Shown piece by piece: positions 8,396 to 16,496 of a DNA stretch of 50,688 nt. Within the stretch, counting starts at the first letter, position 1. Every line of letters starts with the position of its first letter. The translations under genes were made by a program, and so were the position numbers. The notes beneath the pieces are model-generated. The model had not been told where the DNA came from and searched no databases. It saw only the letters and a list, made by a program, of their open reading frames with translations. Origin of the DNA: Chlamydiae bacterium RIFCSPLOWO2_12_FULL_49_12 (GTDB taxonomy: Bacteria > Chlamydiota > Chlamydiia > Chlamydiales > Rhabdochlamydiaceae); assembly GCA_001796315.1 (NCBI GenBank), contig MGME01000016.1, positions 1-50,688 on the forward strand, in the 5' to 3' direction.

Positions 8396-10414
8396 ATGAC
8401 AGCAAAGACCATTTCAGCCTTTACACCCCGCCTTCTTTGTCTTGCAGTTCTGCATTCTTTCAAAAAGTTAAATCCCTTCGAGCTCTGGCGCAATCCCGTC
8501 ATTTTTATCACAGAGATCGGAGCTCTGATCACAACGTCGGAAGCCTTCCTCTATCACGACGCGCTCCATCTCTTTACATTCCATGTCTCGATTTGGCTGT
8601 GGTTTACCGTTCTCTTTGCCAACTTTGCAGAGGCGATTGCCGAAAGCCGCAACCGGGCCCAGGCCGCCGCCCTAAAGGCTGCACGAGTTGAGACCACGGC
8701 TAACAGAGTCAAGTCCGATGGCTCTTTGGAAAAGATCCATGCCCGGGAATTAAAAAAGGGAGATATCGTCTGGGTGCGCAAAAACGAGACCATCCCCGGA
8801 GATGGAGAAATTATCCATGGCATCGCCTCTATTGACGAATCTTCGATCACAGGAGAGTCGGTTCCCGTCATCAGAGCCTCGGGCACCGATCAGAACGCCG
8901 TCACGGCAGGCTGCATCGTCTTATCCGATGAGATCCAGGTTAAAATCACTTCTAACCCCGGCGAGAGTTTTTTAGATCGCATGATCCGCCTGATCGAAGG
9001 GGCCAAACGCAAAAAGACTCTCAATGAGATCGCCTTGACCATTCTTCTCTCCGGTCTCACTTTAATCTTTCTTGCAATGATCCTCTCCTTTAAAATTTTC
9101 GGTCTCTATTTCCATCTCGACATCTCGATTGCCATCTTAGTCGCGCTCCTCATCTGCCTCATCCCTACGACCATCGGCGGCCTTTTAAGCGCCATCGGCA
9201 TCGCAGGAATTAACCGTTTGATGCAAAAAAATGTCCTTGCCATGAGCGGGCAGGCAGTTGAAGCGGCAGGAGATGTCGACACTCTATTAATCGATAAGAC
9301 GGGAACCATCACCTTGGGGAACCGCCGTGCCCACAAACTCATCGCTGCTCCTGGAGTCTCCGAGGAGGAATTTCTCAAAGTGACTCTTCTGACCTCTTTC
9401 CTTGATGAAACAACAGAGGGAAGAAGCATCGTTGAGCTGATTCGAAAAGAGCATCCCGAGCTTGAAATCCCCTCTTCGGACGGCAGGCAATTCATTCCCT
9501 TTAGCGCAGAATCCCGCATGAGCGGAATCGACATCGGAACAGAGCGGTATCGCAAAGGGGCAAAAGATGCCATTCAGACCTTCGCACAAAAAAACCTTCC
9601 TTTTGCACTGGAAGGAGCGGTCAAGCAATTTTCCGAACTCGGAGAGACTCCTCTTGTCGTCGCTTCCGGCTCTCAAATTTTAGGACTTATTCTGTTAAAG
9701 GATACCATCAAAGAGGGCCTTCCGGAGCAATTCGCCCGCTTCCGGTCCATGGGCCTTAAGACCGTAATGATGACCGGAGACAATGAGATTACGGCCTCCA
9801 CCATTGCCAGAGAAGTGGGAGTCGACGGTTTTTTGGCCAAAGTCTCACCGGAGGCTAAGCTGCGCCATCTGATCTCTCTTCAAAAAAAAGGAGAGGTTGT
9901 GGCGATGACCGGCGATGGAGTCAATGACGCACCCGCCCTTGCCCAAGCCGATGTGGGAGTTGCCATGAATGCAGGCACTCAGGCGGCAAAAGAGGCTGCG
10001 AACATGATCGATTTGGATTCACATCCCACCAAGCTCTTTGAGATTATTGAGATTGGAAAGCAGATGCTCATGACGCGCGGCGCGCTCACAACTTTTAGCA
10101 TTGCCAACGATGTCGCCAAGTATTTTGCCATCATTCCCGCCATGCTCATTCCCTATTTTCCCTTCTTCGAAGCCTTCAACGTCATGCGCCTTGCAACTCC
10201 TCAAAGCGCCATTTTAAGCGCCGTCATCTTCAACGCCCTGATCATCATCGCCCTGATCCCTCTTGCCTTCAAAGGCGTCAAAATTCAGGCGCGAAGCGCC
10301 TCTTTTTTGCTCAATAGAAATCTCTCTCTCTACGGCATTGGAGGCGTCGTCCTTCCGTTTGTGGGAATAAAATTGATCAACATGATATTAGCAACCCTTC
10401 ATTTGACCGCATGA
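8396..10414 (+). CDS. kdpB: Potassium-transporting P-type ATPase catalytic subunit KdpB
   Basis: A 672-residue P-type ATPase that hydrolyses ATP to drive K+ uptake through KdpA. The actuator TGES motif is in SSITGESVPV near 149. The phosphorylated Asp300 is in DKTGTITLGN. The hinge MTGDGVNDAPALAQ is near 504, followed by ANMIDLDSHPTK. Membrane helices flank these domains in the usual order, and the length fits the family. It starts 3 bp after kdpA and its last codon overlaps the start of kdpC by 4 bp (ATGA), which indicates translational coupling. Confidence 0.97.
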   Translation: MTAKTISAFTPRLLCLAVLHSFKKLNPFELWRNPVIFITEIGALITTSEAFLYHDALHLFTFHVSIWLWFTVLFANFAEAIAESRNRAQAAALKAARVETTANRVKSDGSLEKIHARELKKGDIVWVRKNETIPGDGEIIHGIASIDESSITGESVPVIRASGTDQNAVTAGCIVLSDEIQVKITSNPGESFLDRMIRLIEGAKRKKTLNEIALTILLSGLTLIFLAMILSFKIFGLYFHLDISIAILVALLICLIPTTIGGLLSAIGIAGINRLMQKNVLAMSGQAVEAAGDVDTLLIDKTGTITLGNRRAHKLIAAPGVSEEEFLKVTLLTSFLDETTEGRSIVELIRKEHPELEIPSSDGRQFIPFSAESRMSGIDIGTERYRKGAKDAIQTFAQKNLPFALEGAVKQFSELGETPLVVASGSQILGLILLKDTIKEGLPEQFARFRSMGLKTVMMTGDNEITASTIAREVGVDGFLAKVSPEAKLRHLISLQKKGEVVAMTGDGVNDAPALAQADVGVAMNAGTQAAKEAANMIDLDSHPTKLFEIIEIGKQMLMTRGALTTFSIANDVAKYFAIIPAMLIPYFPFFEAFNVMRLATPQSAILSAVIFNALIIIALIPLAFKGVKIQARSASFLLNRNLSLYGIGGVVLPFVGIKLINMILATLHLTA

Positions 10415-11022
10415 AAAAGACAGCGCAACTCATCAAGATCTCTTCTCTTCTTACCCTCCTCTTTGCCCTTTTCTTCTGCGGCATCTATCCCCTTCTGGTC
10501 TTCGGCGTCGGACACCTCTTTTTTCCCAAGCAAGCCGAGGGAAGTCTTCTCTTTGACAAGACAGGAAAAAGAGTGATCGGCTCATCTTTGATCGGCCAGA
10601 ATTTCCAACTGCCTGCCTACTTCCACCCTCGTCCCTCTCATGCAGGAAAAGAAGGATATGACGGAGCGCACTCTTCGGGATCCAACCTCGGACCGACCTC
10701 GTCCAAACTCATCGCAGCCGTGACAAGAGCCGGCGCAAGCTATCGAGAAGAAAACCATCTCAGCCCTTCGACCCCCCTCCCCATCGATGCCATTACTTCC
10801 TCTGCAAGCGGGCTGGATCCTCACATCAGCCTCTCCAATGCCTTGCTTCAAATCCCCCGCATAGCAAAAGAGCGAAACGTCAGTGAAACTATTCTTTTAA
10901 CGCTTTTGCAGGCACATGCCGAGAGCCCTAAATGGGGTTTTCTTGGCAACGAGCGTGTGAATGTGCTGCTTCTCAACCAGAAATTGGACGCCCTCTTTCC
11001 TTCAAATCAGGCCCGTCAATAA
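10411..11022 (+). CDS. kdpC: Potassium-transporting ATPase subunit KdpC
   Basis: 203 residues with one N-terminal membrane helix (LTLLFALFFCGIYPLLVFGVG) and a soluble domain that helps ATP binding by KdpB. Family motifs include GSSLIGQNF near 52, YFHPRPS near 66, SGSNLGPTS near 85, and ASGLDPHIS near 130. Its 3' end overlaps the convergent TSUP permease gene by 21 bp, so no separate terminator fits between them. Confidence 0.95.
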   Translation: MKKTAQLIKISSLLTLLFALFFCGIYPLLVFGVGHLFFPKQAEGSLLFDKTGKRVIGSSLIGQNFQLPAYFHPRPSHAGKEGYDGAHSSGSNLGPTSSKLIAAVTRAGASYREENHLSPSTPLPIDAITSSASGLDPHISLSNALLQIPRIAKERNVSETILLTLLQAHAESPKWGFLGNERVNVLLLNQKLDALFPSNQARQ

Positions 11023-11769
11023 AAGAGTCCCGAAGAGATAGAGCAAAAGAATAATGCACCGTTGAATCAAGGGAAGGGTCACTCTTCTTAAGGAAAAAAC
11101 ACCCAGGACAATTCCCACCACGGCCCCGCCAAAAGCTGCCGCGACAAAAGAGAGTTCCACCTTGCGGAACAAAAGCTGAAAACTCATCCCATATACCAGC
11201 AAACGCACAACGTCAACGGCCGCCGCGATGGCAGCGCTCGTTCCAATGAATCCCCTTGCATCAAGTTGGAATTGAAGTAAAAAGAGGCTGCGAAAAGCGC
11301 CCTGATTTCCAGATAGCCCGCCAAAAAAGCCGCTGATGGCGCCTCCCCAATAGAGGTTCTTGATCGTCAGGCGATGATTTGGCAACAGTTCCAAAGTGGC
11401 AAAGAGGAAAAATAAGAGACCAATCGCCGCCTTGATCCAGGAAACTTCTCCTCTCAAAGAGCCCCAAGTATAGACCATCAAGGGCGCAAGCGAAGAGAGC
11501 ATCCGAAGGAGCCAAGCTCCTCCAACGGCCGCCAAAAGAGCTGCTCCCCCGAAGCGCACTGCCACTTTCCAGTGAATAGATTTCCATAAGATGCAACTTT
11601 TACACAGGTTGTGAAAGAGGTGAACAAGCGCCGTCAGAGTAATGGCCACGGGCAGAGGAAAAAAAAGAGCCATCACCGGCATGAGCATCGTCCCCAGCCC
11701 AAAACCGGAAAAGAAGGTCAACAGAGATGCGAAGAGTGCAGAAAGTGCAATGAAAAGAGGTTCAACCAT
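11002..11769 (-). CDS. TSUP-family (TauE/SafE-like) membrane permease
   Basis: 255 residues, very hydrophobic, with roughly seven to eight membrane helices. The N-terminal repeat starts FFSGFGLGTMLMPVMALFFP and the second repeat has GGAISGFFGGLSGNQGAFRS, both typical of the sulfite exporter/TSUP family. Members export or import small sulfur-containing or organic anions across the inner membrane. The substrate cannot be told from sequence. The gene stands alone on the minus strand, convergent with kdpC. Confidence 0.8.
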   Translation of the reverse strand: MVEPLFIALSALFASLLTFFSGFGLGTMLMPVMALFFPLPVAITLTALVHLFHNLCKSCILWKSIHWKVAVRFGGAALLAAVGGAWLLRMLSSLAPLMVYTWGSLRGEVSWIKAAIGLLFFLFATLELLPNHRLTIKNLYWGGAISGFFGGLSGNQGAFRSLFLLQFQLDARGFIGTSAAIAAAVDVVRLLVYGMSFQLLFRKVELSFVAAAFGGAVVGIVLGVFSLRRVTLPLIQRCIILLLYLFGTLLLTGLI

Positions 11770-11788
11770 CGCCTTATGTTATCTCAAA

Positions 11789-11962
11789 ATGTCAGGAAAT
11801 AATCCAGATCATCGCTTTACCGGCTCCGGCAAGCAGATCGAATTCGGCAAAGGCGCGATGCAAATGGTTGAAGATGATCAACTTTCACGCTTTGCCTGTT
11901 ACCTCATTGCACAGAACAGAAATCAGCAACAGTCTATTGAAGATTTCGGGGAAATGCCGTAA
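11789..11962 (+). pseudogene. Fragment of a DinD-like (DNA-damage-inducible protein D) gene
   Basis: A 57-codon remnant. It contains GSGKQIEFGKGAMQMVEDD followed by LSRFACYLIAQN, the most conserved stretch of DinD-type proteins. It breaks off soon after, where relatives read NGDPRK and continue for another hundred residues or more, and it lacks the N-terminal half. It lies just inside the accessory region, before other broken genes. A functional protein is unlikely. Confidence 0.65.
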
Positions 11963-11989
11963 GATGCATTTGCGCAATCTCTAGTAGAG

Positions 11990-12413
11990 AGAATCAACTC
12001 TGCATTTCAAAACTCAAGGCAAATGTGTTGGCTGCAAAGAAAAATATGCTCCAGCCAAGGGAAAGACTCATTTACTCCCCTGGTTTGGAATTTGAGTATG
12101 TGCATGACATGGGCTCTTCCACAGAGCTGGTATTACAGGTTCTACAGACAATTGAAGCCTGTCCCCAAAAGAAAGTAACAGTGCTCATGCAAAATGATCC
12201 TCCTCCCTTCTCGTATGAAATTTGCAAAAAACAGTCTCAGATCATTTGCTCTCTATGCGGAGACACAACCTGTAACCGCTGTAGCAAACGGCACTCTTGT
12301 GCAGAGCAAGAAGAAGACACTTATATGCTGATGCCTCTTGTCAATTCTCCAAGAACAGGAGTATGCGGTTACCTCGACTTTGCAACTTTTTGGGCCCGAA
12401 GGCTCGAGATATT
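11990..12413 (+). pseudogene. Degraded gene, zinc-ribbon type protein with SPRTGVCGY ending
   Basis: Reading in one frame gives GKCVGCKEKYAPAKGKTH near 12015-12075. A frame change then leads to an open stretch with LEFEYVHDMGSSTELVL (from ~12085), a CxxC...CxxC cluster (CSLCGDTTCNRCSKRHSC) and LVNSPRTGVCGY (to ~12372). This order resembles an uncharacterised family with an FEYxYDFGS core and cysteine-rich C-terminus, which I recognise only loosely. The frame is cut right after VCGY by the inverted repeat at 12368-12557; the apparent 12025-12435 reading frame simply runs into that repeat. So this is a frameshifted gene truncated at the element. Confidence 0.5.
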
Positions 12414-12557
12414 TGCTCTCGGGGGAGTTATTTAAACCAGGAAGGGGTTAAAAACCCCTTCCTGGTTTAAAGAATCTCCCAGTTCGACCGTAGGTCGAAC
12501 GTCCGAGAGCAAATAGACGAGGCAGGCGGGTCCAAAAAGTTGCAAAGTCGAGGTTAC
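12368..12557. repeat. Nested inverted-repeat element, family 1 (long form)
   Basis: Outer arms (GTTACCTCGACTTTGCAAC and onward, ~31 bp with two mismatches) enclose middle arms around ATTTGCTCTCGG and a core hairpin TTTAAACCAGGAAGGGGTT facing its complement. The right half has an extra small palindrome GTTCGACC-TAC-GGTCGAAC that the left half lacks. Ends and core match the 40371-40530 copy. It directly follows the truncated VCGY-type gene. Confidence 0.85.
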
Positions 12558-12582
12558 GAAGGTAAAACCTAAAAGGTGAAAT

Positions 12583-13494
12583 ATGCCATTAGATGAAGAA
12601 AAATCTATAACATCAGAAAATAGGCTCGTTGTTTTTGAAGATAAACATATTCGCCGTATTTTTCATCACGGTGAATGGTATTTTTCGATTACGGATATCA
12701 TTGGAGTTTTAACAGACAGTTCTAATTCCCGTCGTTATTGGTCTGATCTTAAGATACAACTAGCTGAAAATGAAGGTTTTGACCAACTGTACGGAAAAAT
12801 CGTACAGTTGAAATTGTTGGCCTCTGATGGAAAAATGCGAGAGACCGATACAACCAATACAGAGACAATCTTTCGTATCATCCAGTCGATTCCCTCGCCT
12901 AAAGCCGAGCCATTTAAAAGATGGCTGGCAAAAATAGGGTATGAGCGGGTGGAAGAGATCGAAGACCCAGAACTCGCAACAAAGCGTACAAGGGCTATTT
13001 ACAAGGAGAAAGGATATAGCGATGAGTGGATAGAAAAACGTATGCGCGGAATCGCTATTCGGGAAGAATTAACGGACGAATGGGATAAACGGGGAATTAA
13101 GATCCAACGAGAATATGCCATTTTGACAGCCGAGATTTCTAAAGCTACATTTGGAATGACCCCCTCAGAGTATAAAAAATATAAGGAACTACGCCAAGAA
13201 AATCTTCGAGATCATATGACGGATCTTGAACTGATCTTTTCGATGTTGGGAGAAGCAGCGACAAAGGAAATCGCTGTCAACCGAGATGCTCAGGGCTTTT
13301 CTGCAAATGCGGCAGCCGCTAAAGCAGGTGGTAAAATCGCGGGAGATGCAAGACGAGAGCTAGAGCAAGAGAGTGGCAAACCTGTGATTACTAAAGAGAA
13401 TTATCGTGAAAGTTTGATTCCCACTTCCCTTGAGACAGAGATGATGGAATTGGAGGAAAAGCAGAAAGCTTCTACTGGTTATCAATTGATATAG
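12583..13494 (+). CDS. BRO-family N-terminal domain antirepressor-like protein
   Basis: 303 residues. The N-terminal ~120 residues form a BRO-N domain (IRRIFHHGEWYFSITDIIGVLTD near 23, IVQLKLLASDGKMRETD near 65, TIFRIIQSIPSPKAEPFKRW near 92), a DNA-binding fold of phage antirepressors. The C-terminal half resembles DinD-type proteins (MTDLELIFSMLGEAATKEIA near 212, NAAAAKAGGKIAGDARRELE near 240). An SD (AAGGTG) lies 5 nt before the ATG. Such genes are spread by phages and mobile elements, and a regulatory role is likely. It is flanked by a family 1 element and an ATPase gene fragment, so it probably arrived by transfer. Confidence 0.75.
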   Translation: MPLDEEKSITSENRLVVFEDKHIRRIFHHGEWYFSITDIIGVLTDSSNSRRYWSDLKIQLAENEGFDQLYGKIVQLKLLASDGKMRETDTTNTETIFRIIQSIPSPKAEPFKRWLAKIGYERVEEIEDPELATKRTRAIYKEKGYSDEWIEKRMRGIAIREELTDEWDKRGIKIQREYAILTAEISKATFGMTPSEYKKYKELRQENLRDHMTDLELIFSMLGEAATKEIAVNRDAQGFSANAAAAKAGGKIAGDARRELEQESGKPVITKENYRESLIPTSLETEMMELEEKQKASTGYQLI

Positions 13495-13634
13495 ACATGA
13501 TCCTCGTACTCTCTCTTTGCAAATGCGGTCAAAATGTAAGTTTTGCCTACTTGGCGAGCTCCCCTTAATACTAAAGGTATACGTAAATTTGAACCTTTCC
13601 ACTGCAGTAACTTTTGATAAAACTCTCTTTCCAT
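13482..13634 (-). pseudogene. 5' fragment of an AAA (AAA_14/DUF4143-type) ATPase gene
   Basis: From an ATG at 13634 the minus strand reads 50 residues. They include LLQWKGSNLRIPLVLRGARQ, the P-loop GARQVGKTY, and end REYEDHVYIN before a stop. This is the N-terminal strand, P-loop and start of the next strand of the AAA_14 ATPase family, whose full members have about 400 residues. The frame stops exactly where it meets the 3' end of the BRO-type gene, so the rest was probably lost when that gene was inserted or by deletion. Confidence 0.6.
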
Positions 13635-13905
13635 AAGCCTATGCTGCTTTTTTATCCCTTATTACGCAATAATATGTTCAATAAACGTGATATTTTCGCA
13701 AAAACATGTCATTTTTTTGTCATTTTTCACAAAAAATGGACGAAACGTGAGAAAATTGAGTAATAAACTTCAGTTTCTGTAAAAATGCGCTTTAGCATAT
13801 CTTTCGTCATCGGCACTAAACTTTCTCCGGCACGCATCCAATATGCGCCTTCAATTGATAAATATTATTTTAGATTGACCTGTATTGAGCTTCGCTGTCC
13901 CACTC
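13635..13905. other. AT-rich intergenic stretch before the fic locus
   Basis: Markedly AT-rich compared with the core genes on either side. It holds a short direct repeat (TGTCATTTTT near 13708 and 13718) and no convincing gene or RNA. Confidence 0.4.
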
Positions 13906-14037
13906 ATGTCCCTCAACGCTATTAAAGAAGACTTGAATAGCGAGCCTCTTTACGCTAGTCTTATTGAAGAAGATTTGAATAACGCCCGCTTTTCTAAGCC
14001 GTTATTCTCAGATGCTTCAACAAGGAGTCTACTATGA
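13906..14037 (+). CDS. Possible 43-residue leader peptide upstream of fic
   Basis: An ATG at 13906 opens 43 codons whose stop overlaps the fic ATG as ATGA, a coupling arrangement. The peptide holds two related segments, IKEDLNSEPLYASL and IEEDLNNARFSK, encoded by imperfect repeats about 48 bp apart. No Shine-Dalgarno is visible before its ATG, whereas fic has its own AAGGAG. It may be a coupled small protein or a remnant of a duplicated coding end. Function unknown. Confidence 0.3.
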   Translation: MSLNAIKEDLNSEPLYASLIEEDLNNARFSKPLFSDASTRSLL

Positions 14038-15167
14038 GAAGCGGCAGATACATTACTCAGCCCAACCAGTATAAAGCATTTATTCCAACAAACCTCCCTC
14101 CAATGCCCCCCATTCAGATAGAAGGAGAGATGCAATGCCTTCTCACTGAGGCAAATATCGCCATCGGCAAACTAGACACAATGGGCTATTTAGCACCGAA
14201 TCTAAATCACATTATCGCCATGTACGTCCGTAAAGAAGCGCTCCTCAGCTCCCAAATCGAAGGAACGCAAGCCTCCTTCGAGGATATTTTTGAATATGAA
14301 AACCAAATCCCAGTGAAGAACGCGAATGATGTTGAAGAGGTTGTCAACTACATCAAAGCCCTGAACCATGGCATGCAAAGACTCAACAACTTCCCTATGA
14401 GCTTACGTCTCATTAAAGAAATTCATACTCTTCTTTTGGAAGGAGTTCGAGGAACAGACAAAACACCGGGCGAATTCAAAAAAAGCCAAAACTGGATTGG
14501 TCCAGCAGGTTCTACTCCAAGCACGGCTTCTTTCATTCCACCTCCCCCAAAAGAAGCAATAGCCGCCATGGGAGAGCTTGAGCTTTTTCTACATAAAAAT
14601 TCGGATATCCCCTTACTGATCAGCTGCGCACTGATCCATTATCAGTTTGAGACAATCCACCCTTTTCTCGATGGCAACGGCAGATTGGGTAGGCTCCTAA
14701 TCACTTTCTACCTTTATTGGAAAAAGGCTCTTCAATACCCCACACTCTATCTTAGTTACTATTTCAAAATACATCGCCAAGAATACTACGACCGACTCAA
14801 CCTTGTCCGCACCAAAGGCGATTATGAACAATGGATCTCCTTTTTTCTTAAAGGTATTATTTGGACTTGCGACTCGGCTCTACAAACCATCAAAACCGTC
14901 CTTCAACTCCAAGAGACCCACAAAAAGCGGCTCATTACCGCCAAACTCTCCACTTCCTACGCCATCGCTCTTCTTGATTACCTTTTTGAAAAACCTCACC
15001 TTTCTATCAAAGACACAGCCATTCAATTCAAAATCTCTTACCAAAGCGCCAAGTCTCTCATGCACCAATTCGTCTCCCTCAACATCCTCAAAGAAATCAC
15101 TGGAAAACGTCGAGACAAACGCTACAGCTATTGGGAGTATTTAGACTTGCTGTCAGAGGGAACGTGA
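14034..15167 (+). CDS. Fic/DOC family protein (class II Fic with winged-helix C-terminus)
   Basis: 377 residues. The catalytic motif HPFLDGNGRLGR starts at His209, as in active Fic enzymes that transfer AMP to Ser/Thr/Tyr of target proteins. The self-inhibitory motif SSQIEG at 72-77 fits [S/T]xxxE[G/N], so this is a class II Fic whose own N-terminal helix restrains activity. An N-terminal Fic_N domain precedes it. The last ~60 residues (SIKDTAIQFKISYQSAKSLM) look like a winged helix. SD AAGGAG lies 7 nt before the ATG. Such proteins are common in amoeba-associated bacteria and may act in the host or as regulators; no secretion signal is visible. Confidence 0.9.
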   Translation: MRSGRYITQPNQYKAFIPTNLPPMPPIQIEGEMQCLLTEANIAIGKLDTMGYLAPNLNHIIAMYVRKEALLSSQIEGTQASFEDIFEYENQIPVKNANDVEEVVNYIKALNHGMQRLNNFPMSLRLIKEIHTLLLEGVRGTDKTPGEFKKSQNWIGPAGSTPSTASFIPPPPKEAIAAMGELELFLHKNSDIPLLISCALIHYQFETIHPFLDGNGRLGRLLITFYLYWKKALQYPTLYLSYYFKIHRQEYYDRLNLVRTKGDYEQWISFFLKGIIWTCDSALQTIKTVLQLQETHKKRLITAKLSTSYAIALLDYLFEKPHLSIKDTAIQFKISYQSAKSLMHQFVSLNILKEITGKRRDKRYSYWEYLDLLSEGT

Positions 15168-15551
15168 AAAAGGAAAAAGATAATCAATGGGAACACATAT
15201 TTTAATCTCTACTCCCCAATAAAAAAGAGAAGGGATCCTTCACGCTTCGTTCAAAAGCAATTTTAAGAACATAATGTTTGGGAATTCGGAGAATGTTTTG
15301 ATAAGGACATTGCTCTTTGCTCAAATAGAGTCATACAGAGCTATTTTGGCTTGGCTCTTTCGTGAAGTAGACCCAATCGCTTGGACAACTTTCGTCTAAA
15401 AAGTTGTCCAAGCGATTGGGTCCACTTCAGATTTTGTCTATGACAAGCTTTTAGCTAGATTGTTGAGAAATGCTGTCCCACCTATGTCCCCTGAGAGGTC
15501 GAAGCAAGACAAATTTATGGTGCTATTTTGAGGTGATTTCCCTCTATGAAA
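15168..15551. other. Non-coding stretch after fic, with one long hairpin
   Basis: No credible gene. It contains the inverted repeat 15363-15429. A short sequence GCTGTCCCAC-YATGTCCC near 15469 recurs near 13893, on the other side of fic, so fic is loosely framed by a ~20-bp imperfect direct repeat. Confidence 0.4.
15363..15429. repeat. Near-perfect inverted repeat with 30-bp arms
   Basis: Arms 15363-15392 and 15400-15429 (containing CCCAATCGCTTGGACAAC) have a single mismatch, around a 7-nt loop CGTCTAA. There is no U-tract after the right arm, so an intrinsic terminator is not obvious. It resembles a short MITE-like palindrome. Confidence 0.85.
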
Positions 15552-15605
15552 TGCTCGGAGCGGGAGTCGAACCCGCACGGGATTTCTCCCAAGGGATTTT
15601 AAGTC
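15552..15605 (-). other. Partial tRNA-Leu 3' end: putative attachment-site duplicate
   Basis: 54 bp identical to the 3' part of the intact tRNA-Leu at 17666-17748 (from the discriminator base back into the anticodon loop). The match ends abruptly after AAGTC. The 5' half of a tRNA is missing, so no tRNA is made here. A duplicated tRNA 3' end in the same orientation is the usual scar of an element that integrated into a tRNA gene. It marks the left border of an island ending at the intact tRNA. Confidence 0.8.
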
Positions 15606-15785
15606 TTCCGCAAGCCCACGAGCTACAACATATCACAAATCATAACAACATCAGGATTAAAAGTTTAAAGAAATTTAGCTTTGGTGGTGTTTTGTCGATT
15701 TTGGCCTTATATTGCCATCAATTGGGGAAAAATTGGGGGAAGACCAGAGGGAATTGCTTGTCATCTTGCTAAAGCCACAGTAACC

Positions 15786-15930
15786 ATTCAGATCGCCTCG
15801 TTTGCGCAGCAAACGTGGGGACCTGAATAGGTACGCAAACTTTTGATTATCAGTAGAACCGGAATTTTAAGTTACTCGCATTTTTAGGTCGCCTAATCTC
15901 TGCAGCAAACTGGGGGAGCCGAATAGTTAC
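15786..15930. repeat. Two imperfect ~45-bp direct repeats about 100 bp apart
   Basis: Copies at about 15790-15834 and 15885-15930 both read AGRTCGCCT...GCAGCAAAC...GGG..CCGAATAG-type sequence and end TAC. The first copy can fold, with ATTCAG at its left end facing CTGAAT at its right and TTTGCGCAGCAAA inside. They lie just inside the left border of the tRNA-bounded island, upstream of its cargo genes. Confidence 0.5.
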
Positions 15931-16001
15931 TTCATCGCTTTAATAAAATTGCGTTAAACTGTACAGTTATTCTCTCAAGCATAGGCTAGAGTTTTTGCTT
16001 T

Positions 16002-16496
16002 ATGTGTTTGAATTTTCTTTTTTCATTATTTATTATTTTTTGGTTTTTATCTCCAATGCGCGTGATGGCTGTCAATGAAAGTCATGAACAGCCCGTTTAT
16101 CCTACAAAATATGTGTTCCCAGTAGATGATGATAATGTGATTCCGTTGCCATTTATTACGTTACGAGGCAAGTTGATTCGCCACACGTTTCCCGGCGTTC
16201 CTAATTATGAAAGTATCGAAGACGGTGACTATCCAGAAACACGATGGGTATTAGAGATTCTCAGTACAGAGATTCGCCGCTTGATTGACTTAAAGTATAT
16301 TACAGAAAATTTATATAATCCGGATGAAGAAGGTTGGGTTCAGCTTATTGCAGTCGGTAATGAAGAAAGCCCACGATCTTTTCAAAACAAACAAATCATT
16401 GTTCAGGGGTACTTAGGAACCATTATTTCTCATATACATACCCCGGCAACGATTGAAGCCACGGAAATTTATGAAGATTCACAACAAATGGACTAA
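16002..16496 (+). CDS. Exported DUF4431-like small protein
   Basis: 164 residues with a clear signal peptide (FLFSLFIIFWFLSPMRVMA, cleavage near residue 23). The mature part has LRGKLIRHTFPGVPNY near 54 and SIEDGDYPETRWVLEIL near 70. This is the pattern of DUF4431-type periplasmic proteins, which carry TFPGPPNYESI-like cores. Function unknown. It lies in the tRNA-Leu-bounded island and overlaps the next gene's start by 26 bp, so the two are probably co-translated. A periplasmic partner or protective role toward the next gene's product is possible but speculative. Confidence 0.65.
   Translation: MCLNFLFSLFIIFWFLSPMRVMAVNESHEQPVYPTKYVFPVDDDNVIPLPFITLRGKLIRHTFPGVPNYESIEDGDYPETRWVLEILSTEIRRLIDLKYITENLYNPDEEGWVQLIAVGNEESPRSFQNKQIIVQGYLGTIISHIHTPATIEATEIYEDSQQMD

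Noticed and set aside
12025-12435. A 136-codon open frame as an intact gene
   Set aside because: Its N-terminal family block is in another frame and its last ~20 codons are the arm of the inverted repeat, so it is a broken gene.
13906-14037. FicA-type antitoxin for the fic gene
   Set aside because: The Fic protein carries its own [S/T]xxxE[G/N] motif at 72-77, so a separate antitoxin is not expected; the peptide's SLIEED lacks the final Gly/Asn.
15470-15772. A 100-codon open frame over the tRNA fragment
   Set aside because: It reads through the tRNA-Leu remnant; nothing in the peptide resembles a protein family.
15363-15930. CRISPR array
   Set aside because: Repeats are inverted or only two copies, without regular spacing or cas genes anywhere in the window.
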